Part shown: piece by piece, positions 1-10,631 of the stretch
How positions within the stretch are numbered: position 1 is the stretch's first letter
Layout of the letters: each line of letters begins with the position of its first letter
Source: Ideonella livida
GTDB taxonomy: Bacteria; Pseudomonadota; Gammaproteobacteria; Burkholderiales; Burkholderiaceae_C
Direction: 5' to 3'
Length of the DNA stretch: 64,000 bases
Assembly: GCF_010499455.1 (NCBI RefSeq)
Contig: NZ_JAAGOH010000012.1
Location: 86,656 to 150,655, forward strand
Position numbers and translations under genes: made by a program
The notes under the pieces: model-generated
Seen by the model: only the letters and a program-made list of their open reading frames with translations
The model's database searches: none
Told to the model about the DNA's origin: nothing

Positions 1-670
1 TGTGGCGGCCCACGTCTTCGATGAAGACCTGCATCTGCTCGCCCTGGAACAGGGCACAGCCGTGCACCGAGCCCGCCTTGCGGTGGATGCTGTCTTGCTG
101 GCGCATGGCCTCCAGCAGGCGTTGCAGCGTGCCCTGGCGGATGCGGGCCTGGTCGGGCGGTGGCAGGGTCAGGCCGTCCACCTGGTCCATCAGGTCGCCA
201 AACACGGTGCCCTGGCCGCAGCCGGTGGTGACCACGCGGCGCGCGGTGCGCGCCTCCAGGTCGGCCACGCCGCGGCGGGTCTTGACGGCCGCCGCGCCCA
301 CCTCCCAGTCCACGGTGATGGAGTCGATGTCGGCCAGGTCCTGCACCAGGCGCTGGTTGCGCAGGTAGCCCAGCACCAGCATCTCGGGGGCGGCGCCCAG
401 GGTCATGAGTGTGACCAGTTCGCGCTTGTCCACAAAGACGGTGAGCGGCCGCTCGGCCGGGATGTGCAGGGTGCGGCGCTGGCCGTACTCGTCCAGGATC
501 TGGATCTCGCGCAGCAGGGGCTCGCGCGCGTCGGTCATGCGCGGGGCGCCGGGCGGCAGGGCCAGCCGCAGGGCATGGCCGTGCACGGCGTCGACGGGGT
601 CGCCGGCCACCACCGGGCGGGCGGTGGCCTCGGACGCGGGAGTCTGGCGGTTGACGGCGACGGGGGCCAT
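1..670 (-). CDS. fdhD: FdhD sulfurtransferase for formate dehydrogenase maturation, partial
   Basis: FdhD passes sulfur from IscS to the molybdenum cofactor of formate dehydrogenase, a step needed for activity. The 223 visible codons include the family hallmark TTGCGQGTVFGD, with the Cys of the CxxC-type loop reduced to a single Cys in TGCG, and a run ending EDVGRH at the window edge. The gene runs off the left end, so the C-terminal part, usually about 50 residues, is missing. The ATG at 668-670 is followed by a Pro/Ala-rich leader before the conserved core. It is the last visible gene of the minus-strand fdh operon, which fits a dedicated maturation role. Confidence 0.93.
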   Translation of the reverse strand, partial: MAPVAVNRQTPASEATARPVVAGDPVDAVHGHALRLALPPGAPRMTDAREPLLREIQILDEYGQRRTLHIPAERPLTVFVDKRELVTLMTLGAAPEMLVLGYLRNQRLVQDLADIDSITVDWEVGAAAVKTRRGVADLEARTARRVVTTGCGQGTVFGDLMDQVDGLTLPPPDQARIRQGTLQRLLEAMRQQDSIHRKAGSVHGCALFQGEQMQVFIEDVGRH

Positions 671-748
671 GGCGGCGTGCTCCTGAAGGACGCGGTGAGG
701 GGCGGCGGAGGGGCGCTCCGGCGGGGCTCAGGCTGGGCGGACCGCCGT

Positions 749-1108
749 TCAGCCCTTCTTGGCGGCCGAGGCGGCCGCCGGGGCAGCGGGCGCAGCGGTG
801 GCGGTGGCCGCCGGGGCGCTGGCTGGGGCCGGCGGGGTGTAGACGAAGGGGCCGGGGTCGGCGCAGGCGGGGGTGTCCACCTGGGCGCCCGGTTCCTTGC
901 CGGCCTTCTTGGCGTCGGCGCGGTAGCGCTCGGCCACCTTCTCGCGGCTCTTGCAGAGCTGGAAGTCGGCCACCTTGTTGCCGTGGGCGGTCTTGGCGGC
1001 GGCCTCGGCGGCCTTGGCCTTGGCCTCGTCACTGAGGGCGGGCAACTTGGCCGAGACGCCGACGGCGCCCATCACCAGGGCCAGGGAGAGCAGCAGCGTG
1101 CGGATCAT
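749..1108 (-). CDS. Small secreted protein of the formate dehydrogenase operon
   Basis: A 119-residue protein with a clear Sec signal peptide (MIRTLLLSLALVMGAVGVSA, cleavage near residue 20). The mature part is charged, has two Cys (about 52 and 81), and ends in a low-complexity Ala/Pro tail closing with KKG. I do not recognise a catalytic family. It lies between the cytochrome b subunit gene and fdhD on the same strand, so it is probably co-transcribed and acts in the periplasm, where this type of formate dehydrogenase faces. Whether it is a structural subunit or an assembly factor cannot be told from sequence. Confidence 0.75.
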   Translation of the reverse strand: MIRTLLLSLALVMGAVGVSAKLPALSDEAKAKAAEAAAKTAHGNKVADFQLCKSREKVAERYRADAKKAGKEPGAQVDTPACADPGPFVYTPPAPASAPAATATAAPAAPAAASAAKKG

Positions 1109-1152
1109 GGGGGTTCTCCTGTGTTCTCGGGATGCGGCCGCGGCCGGGCGCC

Positions 1153-2289
1153 TCAGGTGCGGGCGGGCTGGCCGCCCGGGGCGCCAGGTCCGGCAGGCTG
1201 GCTGCGCTGGGCGGGGATCTTGCCGGCCTGGATGTCGTCGTACCAGAGCTCGTGGTGCTCCTTGGCCCAGGCCTCGTCCACGTAGCCGGTCTTCATGGCG
1301 CCGTAGGCCCCCTTGACGCCGACGGTGCCCATGTAGATGTGGCCGGCCAGCAGGGCCATCATGAGGATGGCAGCCACGGCGTGCACCATGTGGGCGATCT
1401 GCATCTCACCGCGCAGCTCGCCCCAGCCGGGGATGAGCTTGTCCAGCACCAGGCCGGAGGCCACCACGATGAGCCCCGGCACGGTGACGCCCCACCAGAA
1501 CATGCCCTTCTCGCCGGCATTGAAGCGGTGCGAGGGCACTTCCTTGTCACCCAACATGCCGCCGGCCTTGGACAGCCAGATGAAGTCGGCCTTGTTGGCG
1601 ATGTTGTCCTTGATGAAGGTGAGGATGACGATGAGCAGCGAGACGGCGAACAGCGGCCCGACCAGGTTGTGCGCGGTCTTGAGCAGGTAGGTGAGCCAGC
1701 CGAACAGGGTCTGGCCCAGCACCGGGGCGAGCACATACTTGCCGAAGGCCATGGTCAGACCGGAGACGGCCAGCACGGTGAAGGCGCCGGCGTTGGCCCA
1801 GTGCGCCGCCCGCTCAAAGGGGGTGAAGCGCTCGATCTTGCGGCCGGTGTCGGGCAGGTGGCCGCCCAGGCTGCCCTTGGTCTTGTAGAAGATGGCCAGG
1901 GCCAGGGCGACGATGAACAGCAGCGCCCCGCCGTAGGGCAGGATCCACTGGTTGCGCACCTGCCGCCAGGCCTCGCCCGCGGTGGTGCGGGCGGAGCCGG
2001 GGTACTGGGCCATGGACTGGATGAGCACGCCCTTCTCGGCACCGGGCAGCGAGCTGTAGCCGGCCTGCTGGCCGGACTCGCGCACGCTGCGCCAGTAGGG
2101 GGCGTTGTTGCCGGGCTGGCTCTTCTGGCGCTCGGCCTGGCTCTCGTCCGGCCGGGGTTCGGTCTGGGCCTGGGCAGCCGAGGCCGCGGTGGCGGCGGCA
2201 GGCGCAGGCGCGGCGGCACCACTCTGGGCCTGGGCGGACGGGCCCAGGGCCAGCAGGGCCAGCACCAGGGTGGGGATCAAGCCTCGCAT
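1153..2289 (-). CDS. fdhC: Formate dehydrogenase gamma subunit, membrane cytochrome b
   Basis: This is the membrane anchor that takes electrons from the iron-sulfur subunit through two b hemes to the quinone pool. The 378-residue product starts with a signal peptide (MRGLIPTLVLALLALGPSAQA) and a long Ala/Gln-rich periplasmic stretch. A first membrane helix near residue 125 precedes the FdnI-type four-helix cytochrome domain, beginning ERFTPFERAAHW (heme-ligand His), with further His in KTAHNLVGP and AHMVHAVAA. The ATG at 2289 is chosen because it gives a clean signal peptide; the open frame upstream has no family content. The N-terminal extension makes it longer than E. coli FdnI (217 aa), as is common for this proteobacterial subtype. 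Confidence 0.93.
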   Translation of the reverse strand: MRGLIPTLVLALLALGPSAQAQSGAAAPAPAAATAASAAQAQTEPRPDESQAERQKSQPGNNAPYWRSVRESGQQAGYSSLPGAEKGVLIQSMAQYPGSARTTAGEAWRQVRNQWILPYGGALLFIVALALAIFYKTKGSLGGHLPDTGRKIERFTPFERAAHWANAGAFTVLAVSGLTMAFGKYVLAPVLGQTLFGWLTYLLKTAHNLVGPLFAVSLLIVILTFIKDNIANKADFIWLSKAGGMLGDKEVPSHRFNAGEKGMFWWGVTVPGLIVVASGLVLDKLIPGWGELRGEMQIAHMVHAVAAILMMALLAGHIYMGTVGVKGAYGAMKTGYVDEAWAKEHHELWYDDIQAGKIPAQRSQPAGPGAPGGQPART

Positions 2290-2330
2290 GGCGGCTCCTT
2301 GTTCCGGGTTGCGGCGCGGGGCGGTGAGGC

Positions 2331-2603
2331 TCACTGCGCGGCCTGGCCCACCGGGGCGGCGGGGGCGCGGGTGTACTCGTTCTGGCCCTGCCCGCGGGTG
2401 CGGATCTGGGTCTGCCAGCTGGTGGCGTCTCCAGCCTGCCAGCCCGGGGCGGTGTAGGCGCTGCCGGTGCCGGTGTGGGCGGGGGTGTCGCTGCGCTTGG
2501 CCGCCGGGGCGGGGGCCTTCTCGCTGCAGGCGGTGGTGACCAGGGCCAGGGTGGCGGCGGCCAGGGCGGAGCCCAGGCGCAGGGCGGAGGTGCAGCGCTT
2601 CAC
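2331..2603 (-). CDS. Small putative lipoprotein translationally coupled to fdhB
   Basis: A 90-residue product read from a GTG at 2603 that overlaps the fdhB stop as GTGA, a 4-base overlap typical of translational coupling. The N-terminus has basic residues, a hydrophobic stretch and a lipobox-like end (LVTTAC, Cys about residue 25), followed by a low-complexity polar mature part with two Trp. The -3 position of the lipobox is Thr rather than Leu, so lipidation is probable, not certain. No family is recognised. Its place between the beta and gamma subunit genes suggests a small partner or assembly factor of the periplasmic formate dehydrogenase. Confidence 0.62.
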   Translation of the reverse strand: MKRCTSALRLGSALAAATLALVTTACSEKAPAPAAKRSDTPAHTGTGSAYTAPGWQAGDATSWQTQIRTRGQGQNEYTRAPAAPVGQAAQ

Positions 2604-3232
2604 GACTGGCCTCCTTGCTTGGCGGGCGCGGCGGTGGCGCCGCCGGCGGGCTTGCCGTAGGCGGTGCCCCAACCCCAGATTTCGCTGCCCTTGTTGCGGG
2701 TGATGACGCGGGTGCGGAAGATGTCGGCCACCACGTCGCCGTCGCCACCCAGCAGGGCCTTGGTGGAGCACTGCTCGGCGCACAGCGGCAGCTTGCCTTC
2801 GGCCAGGCGGTTGCGGCCGTACTTCTCGTACTCGGCAGCGCTGCCGTTGTCCTCGGGGCCGCCGGCGCAGAAGGTGCACTTGTCCATCTTGCCGCGCAGG
2901 CCGAACGTGCCGTTGCTGGGGAATTGCGGCGCGCCGAAGGGGCAGGCGTAGCTGCAGTAGCCGCAGCCGATGCACACGTCCTTGTCGTGCAGCACCACGC
3001 CTTCGTCGGTGCGGTAGAAGCAGTCGACCGGGCACACGGCCATGCAGGGTGCGTCAGAGCAGTGCATGCAGGCCACCGAGATGCTCTTCTCGCCGGGTTG
3101 GCCGTCGCCCAAGGTGACGACGCGGCGGCGGTTCACGCCCCAGGGCACGTCATGCTCGGCCTTGCAGGCGGTGACGCAGCTGTTGCACTCGATGCAGCGC
3201 TCCGAGTCGCAGATGAACTTCATTCTTGCCAT
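2600..3232 (-). CDS. fdhB: Formate dehydrogenase beta subunit, four-cluster ferredoxin protein
   Basis: This subunit relays electrons from the catalytic molybdenum subunit to the membrane cytochrome. The 210-residue protein has the DMSO-reductase-family beta layout: cluster motif CIECNSCVTAC at 13-23, then CMHCSDAPCMAVCP, CIGCGYCSYACPFG, and the spaced set CTFC ... CAEQCSTKAL, enough for four 4Fe-4S clusters. The C-terminus lacks the membrane helix found in E. coli FdnH. The ATG at 3232 gives a normal start just before the first cluster. The gene lies 25 bases after fdhA and overlaps the next small gene by 4 bases. Confidence 0.95.
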   Translation of the reverse strand: MARMKFICDSERCIECNSCVTACKAEHDVPWGVNRRRVVTLGDGQPGEKSISVACMHCSDAPCMAVCPVDCFYRTDEGVVLHDKDVCIGCGYCSYACPFGAPQFPSNGTFGLRGKMDKCTFCAGGPEDNGSAAEYEKYGRNRLAEGKLPLCAEQCSTKALLGGDGDVVADIFRTRVITRNKGSEIWGWGTAYGKPAGGATAAPAKQGGQS

Positions 3233-3257
3233 GGTGGATCTCCGTCTCGGTCAGCGT

Positions 3258-6200
3258 TCAGGCCACGTCACGCACGATCTGGCAGACCGTGGTCTTGGTC
3301 TCCTGCATCATGGTCACGCTGTCATAGCCGTAGGTGGTGGCGGTGTTGATGGCCTCGCCGCGCACCACGGGCATAGCGCCCTGCGGGTAGTGCGCCGCCA
3401 TGTCCAGCCCCCCCCAGCGGCCGGAGAAGTGGAAGGGCATCCACACGGTTTCGGCGTCCACGCGCTCGGTCACCAGGGCCTTCATGCGCAGGCCCTTGAA
3501 GCCTTCCACCGCGGCCATGGGCGGGGTTTTGACCCATACCCAGTCGCCGTTGCGGATGCCGCGGTCATTGGCGGCGCGGGGGTTGATCTCGACAAACATG
3601 TCCTGCTGCAGCTCGGCCAGCCAGGGGTTGGAGCGGGTTTCCTCGCCACCGCCCTCGTACTCCACCAAGCGGCCGCTGGACATGATGAGCGGGAAGTCCT
3701 TGCCGATGTCCTTGGCCTTGTCCTGCACCGTCTTGTAGAGGGTGGGCAGACGCCAGAAGGCCTTCTTGTCGTCGTGCGTCGGGTACTTGGCCACCAGGTC
3801 GGCACGGGTGGAGTACAGCGGCTCGCGGTGCTTGGGCACCGGGTCGGGGAAGTTCCACACCACGGCGCGCGCCTTGGCGTTGCCGAAGGGGTGGCAGCCG
3901 TGCTTCATGGCCACGCGCTGGATGCCGCCCGAGAGGTCGGTCTTCCAGTTCTTGCCCTCAGCGGCCTTTTGCTCGGCCTCGCTCAGCTCGCCCCACCAGC
4001 CCAGCTTCTTGAGCAGGATGTGGTCGAACTCGGGGTAGCCGGTGGTCAGGTCCGCGCCCTTGCTGTGCGAGCCGTCGTTGGCCAGCAGGGAGACGCCGTC
4101 GCGCTCCACGCCGAAGTTGGCGCGGAAGTTACCGCCGCCGTCCATCACATGGCGGCTGGTGTCGTACAGGTTGGGCGAGCCGGGGTGCTTGATCTCGGGG
4201 GTGCCGTAGCAGGGCCAGGGCAGGCCGAAGTAGTCGCCGTCGAGCTTGTAGCCGGTCTCGGCGTCCACGCCGCCCTTGGCGCGCAGCGTCTTGACGTCAA
4301 ACACATGCATGTTGCGCATGTGGGCCTTCAGGCGCTCGGGGCTCTGTCCGGTGTAGCCAATGGTCCACAGGCCCTGGTTGATCTCTCGCAGGATGGACTC
4401 GGTCTCGGGCTCCAGCATGCCGCCCTTGCCCTTGACCATCTTGTAGTTCTTGACCAGTTCCTTGCCAAAGCCGAGCTTCTCGGCCAGCTGGTACATGATC
4501 ATGTGGTCGGTGCGGCTCTCCCAGAGCGGCTCGATGACCTGCTCGCGCCACTGGATGGAGCGGTTGGAGGCGGTGCAGGAGCCCGAGGTCTCGAACTGGG
4601 TGCAGGCCGGCAGCAGGTAGACCGCGCGGTTCTTGTTCAGGTCGGCCGGGTTGCCGGGCATGGCGGCCATGGCGGCGGTGGCGCTGGGGAAGGGGTCGAT
4701 GACCACCAGCAGGTCCAGCTTGTCCATGGCCCGCTTCATCTCCAGGCCGCGGGTCTGGGAGTTGGGCGCATGGCCCCAGAAGAACAGGCCGCGCAGGTTG
4801 CTGTCCTGGTCGATCAGCTCGTTCTTCTCCAGCACGCCGTCGATCCAGCGCGAGACGGTCATGCCCGGCTTGGTCATCATGGCCGGCGAGGCGTAGCGGC
4901 CCTTGATCCAGTCGTAGTCGGCGCCCCAGACCTTGGCAAAGTGCTTCCACGAGCCTTCGGCCAGGCCGTAGTAGCCCGGCAGGCTGTCGGGGTTGGGGCC
5001 CACGTCGGTGGCGCCCTGCACGTTGTCATGGCCGCGGAAGATGTTGGTGCCGCCGCCGCTCTTGCCGATGTTGCCCAGCGCCAGCTGCACCAGGCAGGAC
5101 ATGCGCACGATGGCGTTGCCGATGGTGTGCTGGGTCTGGCCCATGCACCAGACGATGGTGCCCGGCCGGTGGTCGGCCATCAGCTTGGCGATCTTGTAGG
5201 TGGTCTCGCCGTCCACGCCGCAGGCCTCTTCCACCTTCTCAGGCGTCCAGACGGTGAGGGCCTCCTCGCGGATCTTGTCCATGCCCCAGACCCGGTCGTC
5301 GAGGTACTTCTTGTCCTCCCAGCCGTTCTTGAAAATCTGGTGCAGCAGGCCGTAGAGGAAGGGGATGTCCGAGCCCGAGCGGATGCGCACGTACTCGTCG
5401 GCCTTGGCCGCCGTGCGGGTGAAGCGCGGATCCACGACGATGACCTTGCAGCCGTTCTCCTTGGCATGCAGCAGGTGCAGCATCGACACCGGATGCGCCT
5501 CGGCGGCGTTGGAGCCGATGTAGAGCGCCGCCTTGGCGTTCTGCATGTCGTTGTAGGAGTTGGTCATGGCGCCATACCCCCACGTGTTGGCCACGCCGGC
5601 CACGGTGGTGGAGTGGCAGATGCGCGCCTGGTGGTCGGTGTTGTTGGTGCCCCAGTACGACACCCACTTGCGCATCAGGTAGGCCTGCTCGTTGTTGTGC
5701 TTGGACGAGCCCACAAAGAACATCGAATCCGGGCCGCTCTCCTGGCGCAGCGCCATCATCTTCTTGCTGATCTCCTCGTAGGCCTGGTCCCAGCTGATGC
5801 GCTGGTACTTGCCGTCCACGAGTTTCATCGGGTAGCGCAGGCGGTACTCGCCGTGGCCGTGCTCACGCAGAGCGGCGCCCTTGGCGCAGTGCGCGCCCAG
5901 GTTGATGGGCGAGTCGAACACCGGCTCTTGCCGAACCCACACGCCGTTCTCCACCACCGCATCCAGCGCGCAGCCCACGGAGCAGTGGCCGCAGACCGTG
6001 CGCCGCACCACCGGCTTGGCGCCACCGGTGCCGGTGGCCACGGTGGTGCTGGCGGCCTCGGCCTTCTGCACCAGGGTCAGCTGCGAGGCGGCGATGCCGG
6101 CACCCACGCCCAGGCCCGAGCGGCGCAGGAAGGCACGGCGGTCCAGCGTGGGCATGGCCCGGCCGACGCTGCGCGCCAGGCTGGTCACCAGCGGGGAATG

Positions 6201-6275
6201 CTGGGCGCTGGCGGCGGTGCGGGCCAGGGCCTGCGCGTCGGCCGCGGCGGCGGGGGGTCGGCGGGTCAGCAGCAT
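3258..6275 (-). CDS. fdhA: Formate dehydrogenase catalytic alpha subunit, Cys-type, Tat-exported
   Basis: This molybdopterin enzyme oxidises formate to CO2. The 1005-residue protein has an N-terminal 4Fe-4S site at Cys95, Cys98, Cys102 and Cys130. At the position of selenocysteine in E. coli FdnG it has Cys220 (HQARICHSTTVAG), with no in-frame TGA, so no Sec machinery is needed. A twin-arginine motif, DRRAFLRRSG at 45-54, precedes a hydrophobic stretch, so export is by Tat and the active site faces the periplasm. Residues 1-40 are a non-conserved extension; Met41 is a possible alternative start. Gene order TAT-target, alpha, beta, lipoprotein, gamma and fdhD supports a formate:quinone respiratory complex. 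Confidence 0.96.
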   Translation of the reverse strand: MLLTRRPPAAAADAQALARTAASAQHSPLVTSLARSVGRAMPTLDRRAFLRRSGLGVGAGIAASQLTLVQKAEAASTTVATGTGGAKPVVRRTVCGHCSVGCALDAVVENGVWVRQEPVFDSPINLGAHCAKGAALREHGHGEYRLRYPMKLVDGKYQRISWDQAYEEISKKMMALRQESGPDSMFFVGSSKHNNEQAYLMRKWVSYWGTNNTDHQARICHSTTVAGVANTWGYGAMTNSYNDMQNAKAALYIGSNAAEAHPVSMLHLLHAKENGCKVIVVDPRFTRTAAKADEYVRIRSGSDIPFLYGLLHQIFKNGWEDKKYLDDRVWGMDKIREEALTVWTPEKVEEACGVDGETTYKIAKLMADHRPGTIVWCMGQTQHTIGNAIVRMSCLVQLALGNIGKSGGGTNIFRGHDNVQGATDVGPNPDSLPGYYGLAEGSWKHFAKVWGADYDWIKGRYASPAMMTKPGMTVSRWIDGVLEKNELIDQDSNLRGLFFWGHAPNSQTRGLEMKRAMDKLDLLVVIDPFPSATAAMAAMPGNPADLNKNRAVYLLPACTQFETSGSCTASNRSIQWREQVIEPLWESRTDHMIMYQLAEKLGFGKELVKNYKMVKGKGGMLEPETESILREINQGLWTIGYTGQSPERLKAHMRNMHVFDVKTLRAKGGVDAETGYKLDGDYFGLPWPCYGTPEIKHPGSPNLYDTSRHVMDGGGNFRANFGVERDGVSLLANDGSHSKGADLTTGYPEFDHILLKKLGWWGELSEAEQKAAEGKNWKTDLSGGIQRVAMKHGCHPFGNAKARAVVWNFPDPVPKHREPLYSTRADLVAKYPTHDDKKAFWRLPTLYKTVQDKAKDIGKDFPLIMSSGRLVEYEGGGEETRSNPWLAELQQDMFVEINPRAANDRGIRNGDWVWVKTPPMAAVEGFKGLRMKALVTERVDAETVWMPFHFSGRWGGLDMAAHYPQGAMPVVRGEAINTATTYGYDSVTMMQETKTTVCQIVRDVA

Positions 6276-6406
6276 GTGAACTCCTGCGAACGGAACAGCC
6301 GCCAGGGCGCGGCAGGCGCGGGCGGCGGGGGATCGGATTCAGGCGGACCGGCAAGGTCCGCCGCGGGGCGGGCAGCGTGGGCCGCGGCGTGGGGGCCGCG
6401 CGGCGC

Positions 6407-6634
6407 TCAGACCCGGGCGGTCTGGTAGTAGCGCTGCACGTGTTCGGACAGGCGGTAGCCGCCGCCGGCCTCGGGTGGCTCGGCCGGGGCGGCCGCCGCC
6501 ACCGGGGCGGCGGACTGCACGCCCGGCAGCACGGCGGCCGCCGCGGCCAGGGCACCCACCGTGCCGGCGCCGGCAAACAGGCGCCGGCGGGCCAGGGGGG
6601 TCGAAGCGGTCTTGGGGTCTTGGGGCTGGCTCAT
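6407..6634 (-). CDS. Formate dehydrogenase region TAT-target peptide
   Basis: A 75-residue protein whose first part is a twin-arginine-like signal (LARRRLFAGAGTVGALAAAAAVL) and whose end is the short conserved block GGGYRLSEHVQRYYQTARV. It matches the small family known only as the formate dehydrogenase region TAT target, found immediately upstream of fdhA in many proteobacteria. The ATG at 6634 is chosen because it lies just before the signal; the open frame continues upstream without conserved residues. It is the first gene of the minus-strand operon, 131 bases before fdhA. Its biochemical role is unknown; assisting or chaperoning export is a guess. Confidence 0.85.
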   Translation of the reverse strand: MSQPQDPKTASTPLARRRLFAGAGTVGALAAAAAVLPGVQSAAPVAAAAPAEPPEAGGGYRLSEHVQRYYQTARV

Positions 6635-6752
6635 GGGAGGTCTCCAGGGCTGGCAGCGGGCGGGGCCTCCGCCGAGCGTCGGGTCGTGACGCATGTCAAC
6701 ATATGAAGCGCGCTGCAAAGCTGGGGGGCATTACCGCCCAGGGCAAACCCTT

Positions 6753-6817
6753 TGGCAATACGCGCCAACCCCGGAAAAGCGCGACAAGTTGTCGCAACCC
6801 GCAGGACAAGTTGACGC
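6753..6817. promoter_or_regulatory. Tandem regulator boxes between the fdh operon and its two-component system
   Basis: A perfect inverted repeat, GCGACA-AGT-TGTCGC, lies at 6781-6795. An imperfect copy (GGACAAGTTGACGC, 6804-6817) follows, with the shared core repeated 22 bases later, about two helical turns. The same arm sequence recurs at 10546-10564. Toward the fdh operon a weak sigma70-like pair can be read on the minus strand (TTGCCA at 6758-6753, TAATGC at 6733-6728), but its 19-base spacing is long. I found no good -24/-12 element. The boxes sit 23-60 bases upstream of that -35, where an activator would bind. The promoter elements are tentative; the repeats are plain in the sequence. 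Confidence 0.6.
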
Positions 6818-6907
6818 AGCCCTGCCAAGCTGACGCCAGCGCCTGCCAGACCCGCCGCCGCACCGGCTCCCGCCGTGCGGGCGGCCCCTCCGCTCCCGCC
6901 TCACGCC

Positions 6908-8315
<1,408 letters not shown>

Positions 8316-8329
<14 letters not shown>

Positions 8330-10523
8330 GCAGGCCCCAGGGCAGCGCCGCCGCAGCGGGCGACTGGCCAGGCTGCCCATCCGCAGCAAGCTGCTGATGC
8401 TGGTGCTGGTGCCGCTGGGCGTGGTGCTGCCGCTGCTGGGCCTGCTGCTGCTGGGCTGGAGCAGCGTGGCGCTGGACCGCCTGCTGGTGGCCAAGGTGCG
8501 CGCCGACCTGGCGGTGGCCCACGGCTACTTTGAGCGCCTGCAGGCCCGGGTGGGGGCCAGCACCCGGGCGGTGGCCGAGTCCCACGCGCTGCACCTGGCG
8601 CTGGATCAGGCGCTGGACCCGGGCCGGCCGCCGCCGCCGGGGCGGGCCGCCAACGCCCTGCCCCCGCTGCCCGAGCTGCTGGCCCACTGGCGTGAGCGCG
8701 AGGGCCTGGACTTTGCCCAGCTGCTGGGCCCGGACGGCCGCCCCCTGGCCCATGACGCCGGCCTGGACCTGCCGGCCCTGCCCCTGCCGGCGGGGCAGGA
8801 CGGCCCGGCCGCCGCCCAGCTCGTGGTGCTCTCGCCCCAGGCGCAGGCCGCCCTGCCGCCGGCGTTGCGCGCACGGGTGGCGGTGGCCCTGCGGCCCACC
8901 GACGGCGCCCAGCCCAGCGCGCGCACCCAGGAAGACCGCGCCCTGCTGCTGTTGGCGCGGGTGCCCGTGCGCCCGCAGCCCGGGGGCGCCGTGCGCGGCC
9001 ACCTGCTGGCCGGCGTGCTGCTCAACCGCAACCTGGACTTCATCGACCAGCTCAACGACATCGTCTACCCCGCCGGCTCCCTGCCCTGGGGCAGCCATGG
9101 CACCGCCACCCTGTTCCTGGACGACGTGCGGGTGAGCACCAACGTACGCCTGTTCGGCCAGACCGAGGCCTCCGCCGCCCCGGAAGACGCGCCGGGCGCG
9201 CGGGCCGCCGGCAGCAGCGCCCGGCCGCCCACGGGCGAGCGCGCCATCGGCACCCGCGTCTCGGCCACCGTGCGCCAGGCCGTGCTGGACCGCGGCGACA
9301 CCTGGCTGGACCGGGCCTTTGTGGTCAACGCCTGGTACGTCTCAGGCTACCTGCCGCTGGCCGACGCCCAGGGGCAGCGCGTGGGCATGCTCTACGTGGG
9401 CTTTCTGGAGCGGCCCTTCACCTGGCTCAAGTACGGCGTGCTGGCCGGCATCGGCCTGGTGTTCTTCCTGGTCATGACCGGCGCGGCCTGGGTGTGCCTG
9501 CGCTGGGCCCGGCGCATCGCCCATCCGCTGGAGCGCATGAACGCCGTCATGCAGCAGGTGGAGGACGGACAGGGCGGTGCGCGGGTGGGACCGGTGGGCG
9601 ATGCCGACGAGATCGGCCACCTGGCCGCCCACTTGGACCACCTGCTGGACGTGGTGGCCGACAAGACCGCCGCCCTGGAACGCTGGAACGCCGCGCTGGA
9701 CGCCAAGGTAGCCGAACGCACCCGCGAGCTGCAGGAGCGCACCCACACCCTGCAGGAGCGCACCGACGAGCTGCAGGCCACCCAGCGCCAGCTGCTGCGC
9801 CAGGAGAAGCTGGCCGCCGTGGGCCAGCTCACCGCCAGCATCGCCCACGAGGTCAACAACCCCATCGCCGTCATCCAGGGCAACCTGGACCTGGCGCGTG
9901 AGCTGCTGGGCGCGCAGGCCCGCCCGGTGCAGGCCGAGCTGGACCTGATCGATCGCCAGATTGAGCGCATGCGCCTGATCGTCACCCGGCTGCTGCAGTT
10001 CGCCCGCCCCGGCGACTACGCGGGTTATGTGGAAGCGGTGGACCTGGCCCAGGCGCTGGACGACGCCCTGGTGCTGGCCGGTCACCACCTGAGCCAGCAC
10101 GGCATCGCCGTGCAGCGCCGCGACGGTGCCACCCGGCCCGCCCCGCTCAACCGCCAGGAGCTGCAGCAGGTGCTGGTCAACCTGCTGGTCAACGCCGCGC
10201 AGGCCATGCCCACCGGCGGCGCCCTGAGCCTGGAGACCGCGGACTGGGGCGCCCACGGCGTGGTGCTGCGGGTGGCCGACACCGGCCCTGGCCTGCCCGC
10301 CGACCTGCTGGACCGCCCCTTCCAGCCCTTTTCCACCCGCAAGCCCGAGGGCACCGGCCTGGGCCTGTGGATCAGCCACAGCCTGCTGGAGCGCTACGGT
10401 GGCGAGCTGCGCGCGGCCAACCGCCCCGGGGGCGGCGCCGAGCTCAGCGTCTGGCTGCCCGGCGAGGGCACCACGCCCGCCAGCGTGACGGATCCGACAC
10501 CGGCGGATCCCGACAAACCCTGA
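8316..10523 (+). CDS. Membrane sensor histidine kinase partnered with the fdh regulator
   Basis: A 735-residue kinase. A membrane helix near residues 25-50 and a second near 375-395 enclose a periplasmic cache-type sensor region of about 320 residues, followed by HAMP, a coiled coil (repeated LQERT heptads) and the phospho-acceptor H-box IAHEVNNPIAVIQGN with His511. The ATPase domain has an N-box (NLLVNAAQAM), G1 (DTGPGLP) and G2 (GTGLGLWISHSLLERYGG). It starts inside the response-regulator gene (ATG 8316, 14-base overlap), so the two are translationally coupled and form a cognate pair. The ligand is unknown; formate or a respiratory state is the contextual guess. Confidence 0.92.
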
Positions 10524-10545
10524 GCCCCGGCCCGCCAGCCACCCC

Positions 10546-10564
10546 TTGCGACAGCTTGTCGCAA
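10546..10564. promoter_or_regulatory. Palindrome before the DUF3305 gene, same arms as the fdh boxes
   Basis: A perfect inverted repeat TTGCGACA-GCT-TGTCGCAA sits in the 108-base gap after the kinase gene. Its inner arms (GCGACA/TGTCGC, 3-base spacer) are identical to those at 6781-6795. It suggests that the same response regulator also drives the downstream accessory genes. A TAGACT element at about 10574-10579 could be a -10 box. Confidence 0.6.
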
Positions 10565-10589
10565 CCCGGCCCGTAGACTGATCCGCACG

Positions 10590-10610
10590 GGTGCAACGCC
10601 CGTGCCCCCC
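10590..10610 (+). other. Leader stem-loop before the DUF3305 gene
   Basis: Inverted repeat GCACGGG and CCCGTGC with a 7-base loop lies just downstream of the regulator palindrome and about 25 bases before the DUF3305 start. It would form in the 5-prime leader of the mRNA. No run of T follows, so it is not a standard terminator; it may affect stability or translation. The coordinates are good to within a few bases. Confidence 0.35.
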
Positions 10611-10631
10611 TGACCGCACGCCCCTTCCGCC

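Noticed and set aside
3258..6275. Possible selenocysteine in the formate dehydrogenase catalytic subunit
   Set aside because: The active-site position is an ordinary Cys codon (residue 220). There is no in-frame TGA and no need for a SECIS element.
3042..6428. A very long open frame on the plus strand opposite fdhA
   Set aside because: It is a GC-rich shadow of fdhA. The translation is rich in Ala, Gly, His and Val with no domain, and fdhA itself is certain.
6635..6907. Sigma54 promoter between fdh genes and their NtrC-like regulator
   Set aside because: Candidates such as TTGGCAATACGCGCCAA do not have the required 12-base GG-to-GC spacing, and the regulator lacks GAFTGA.
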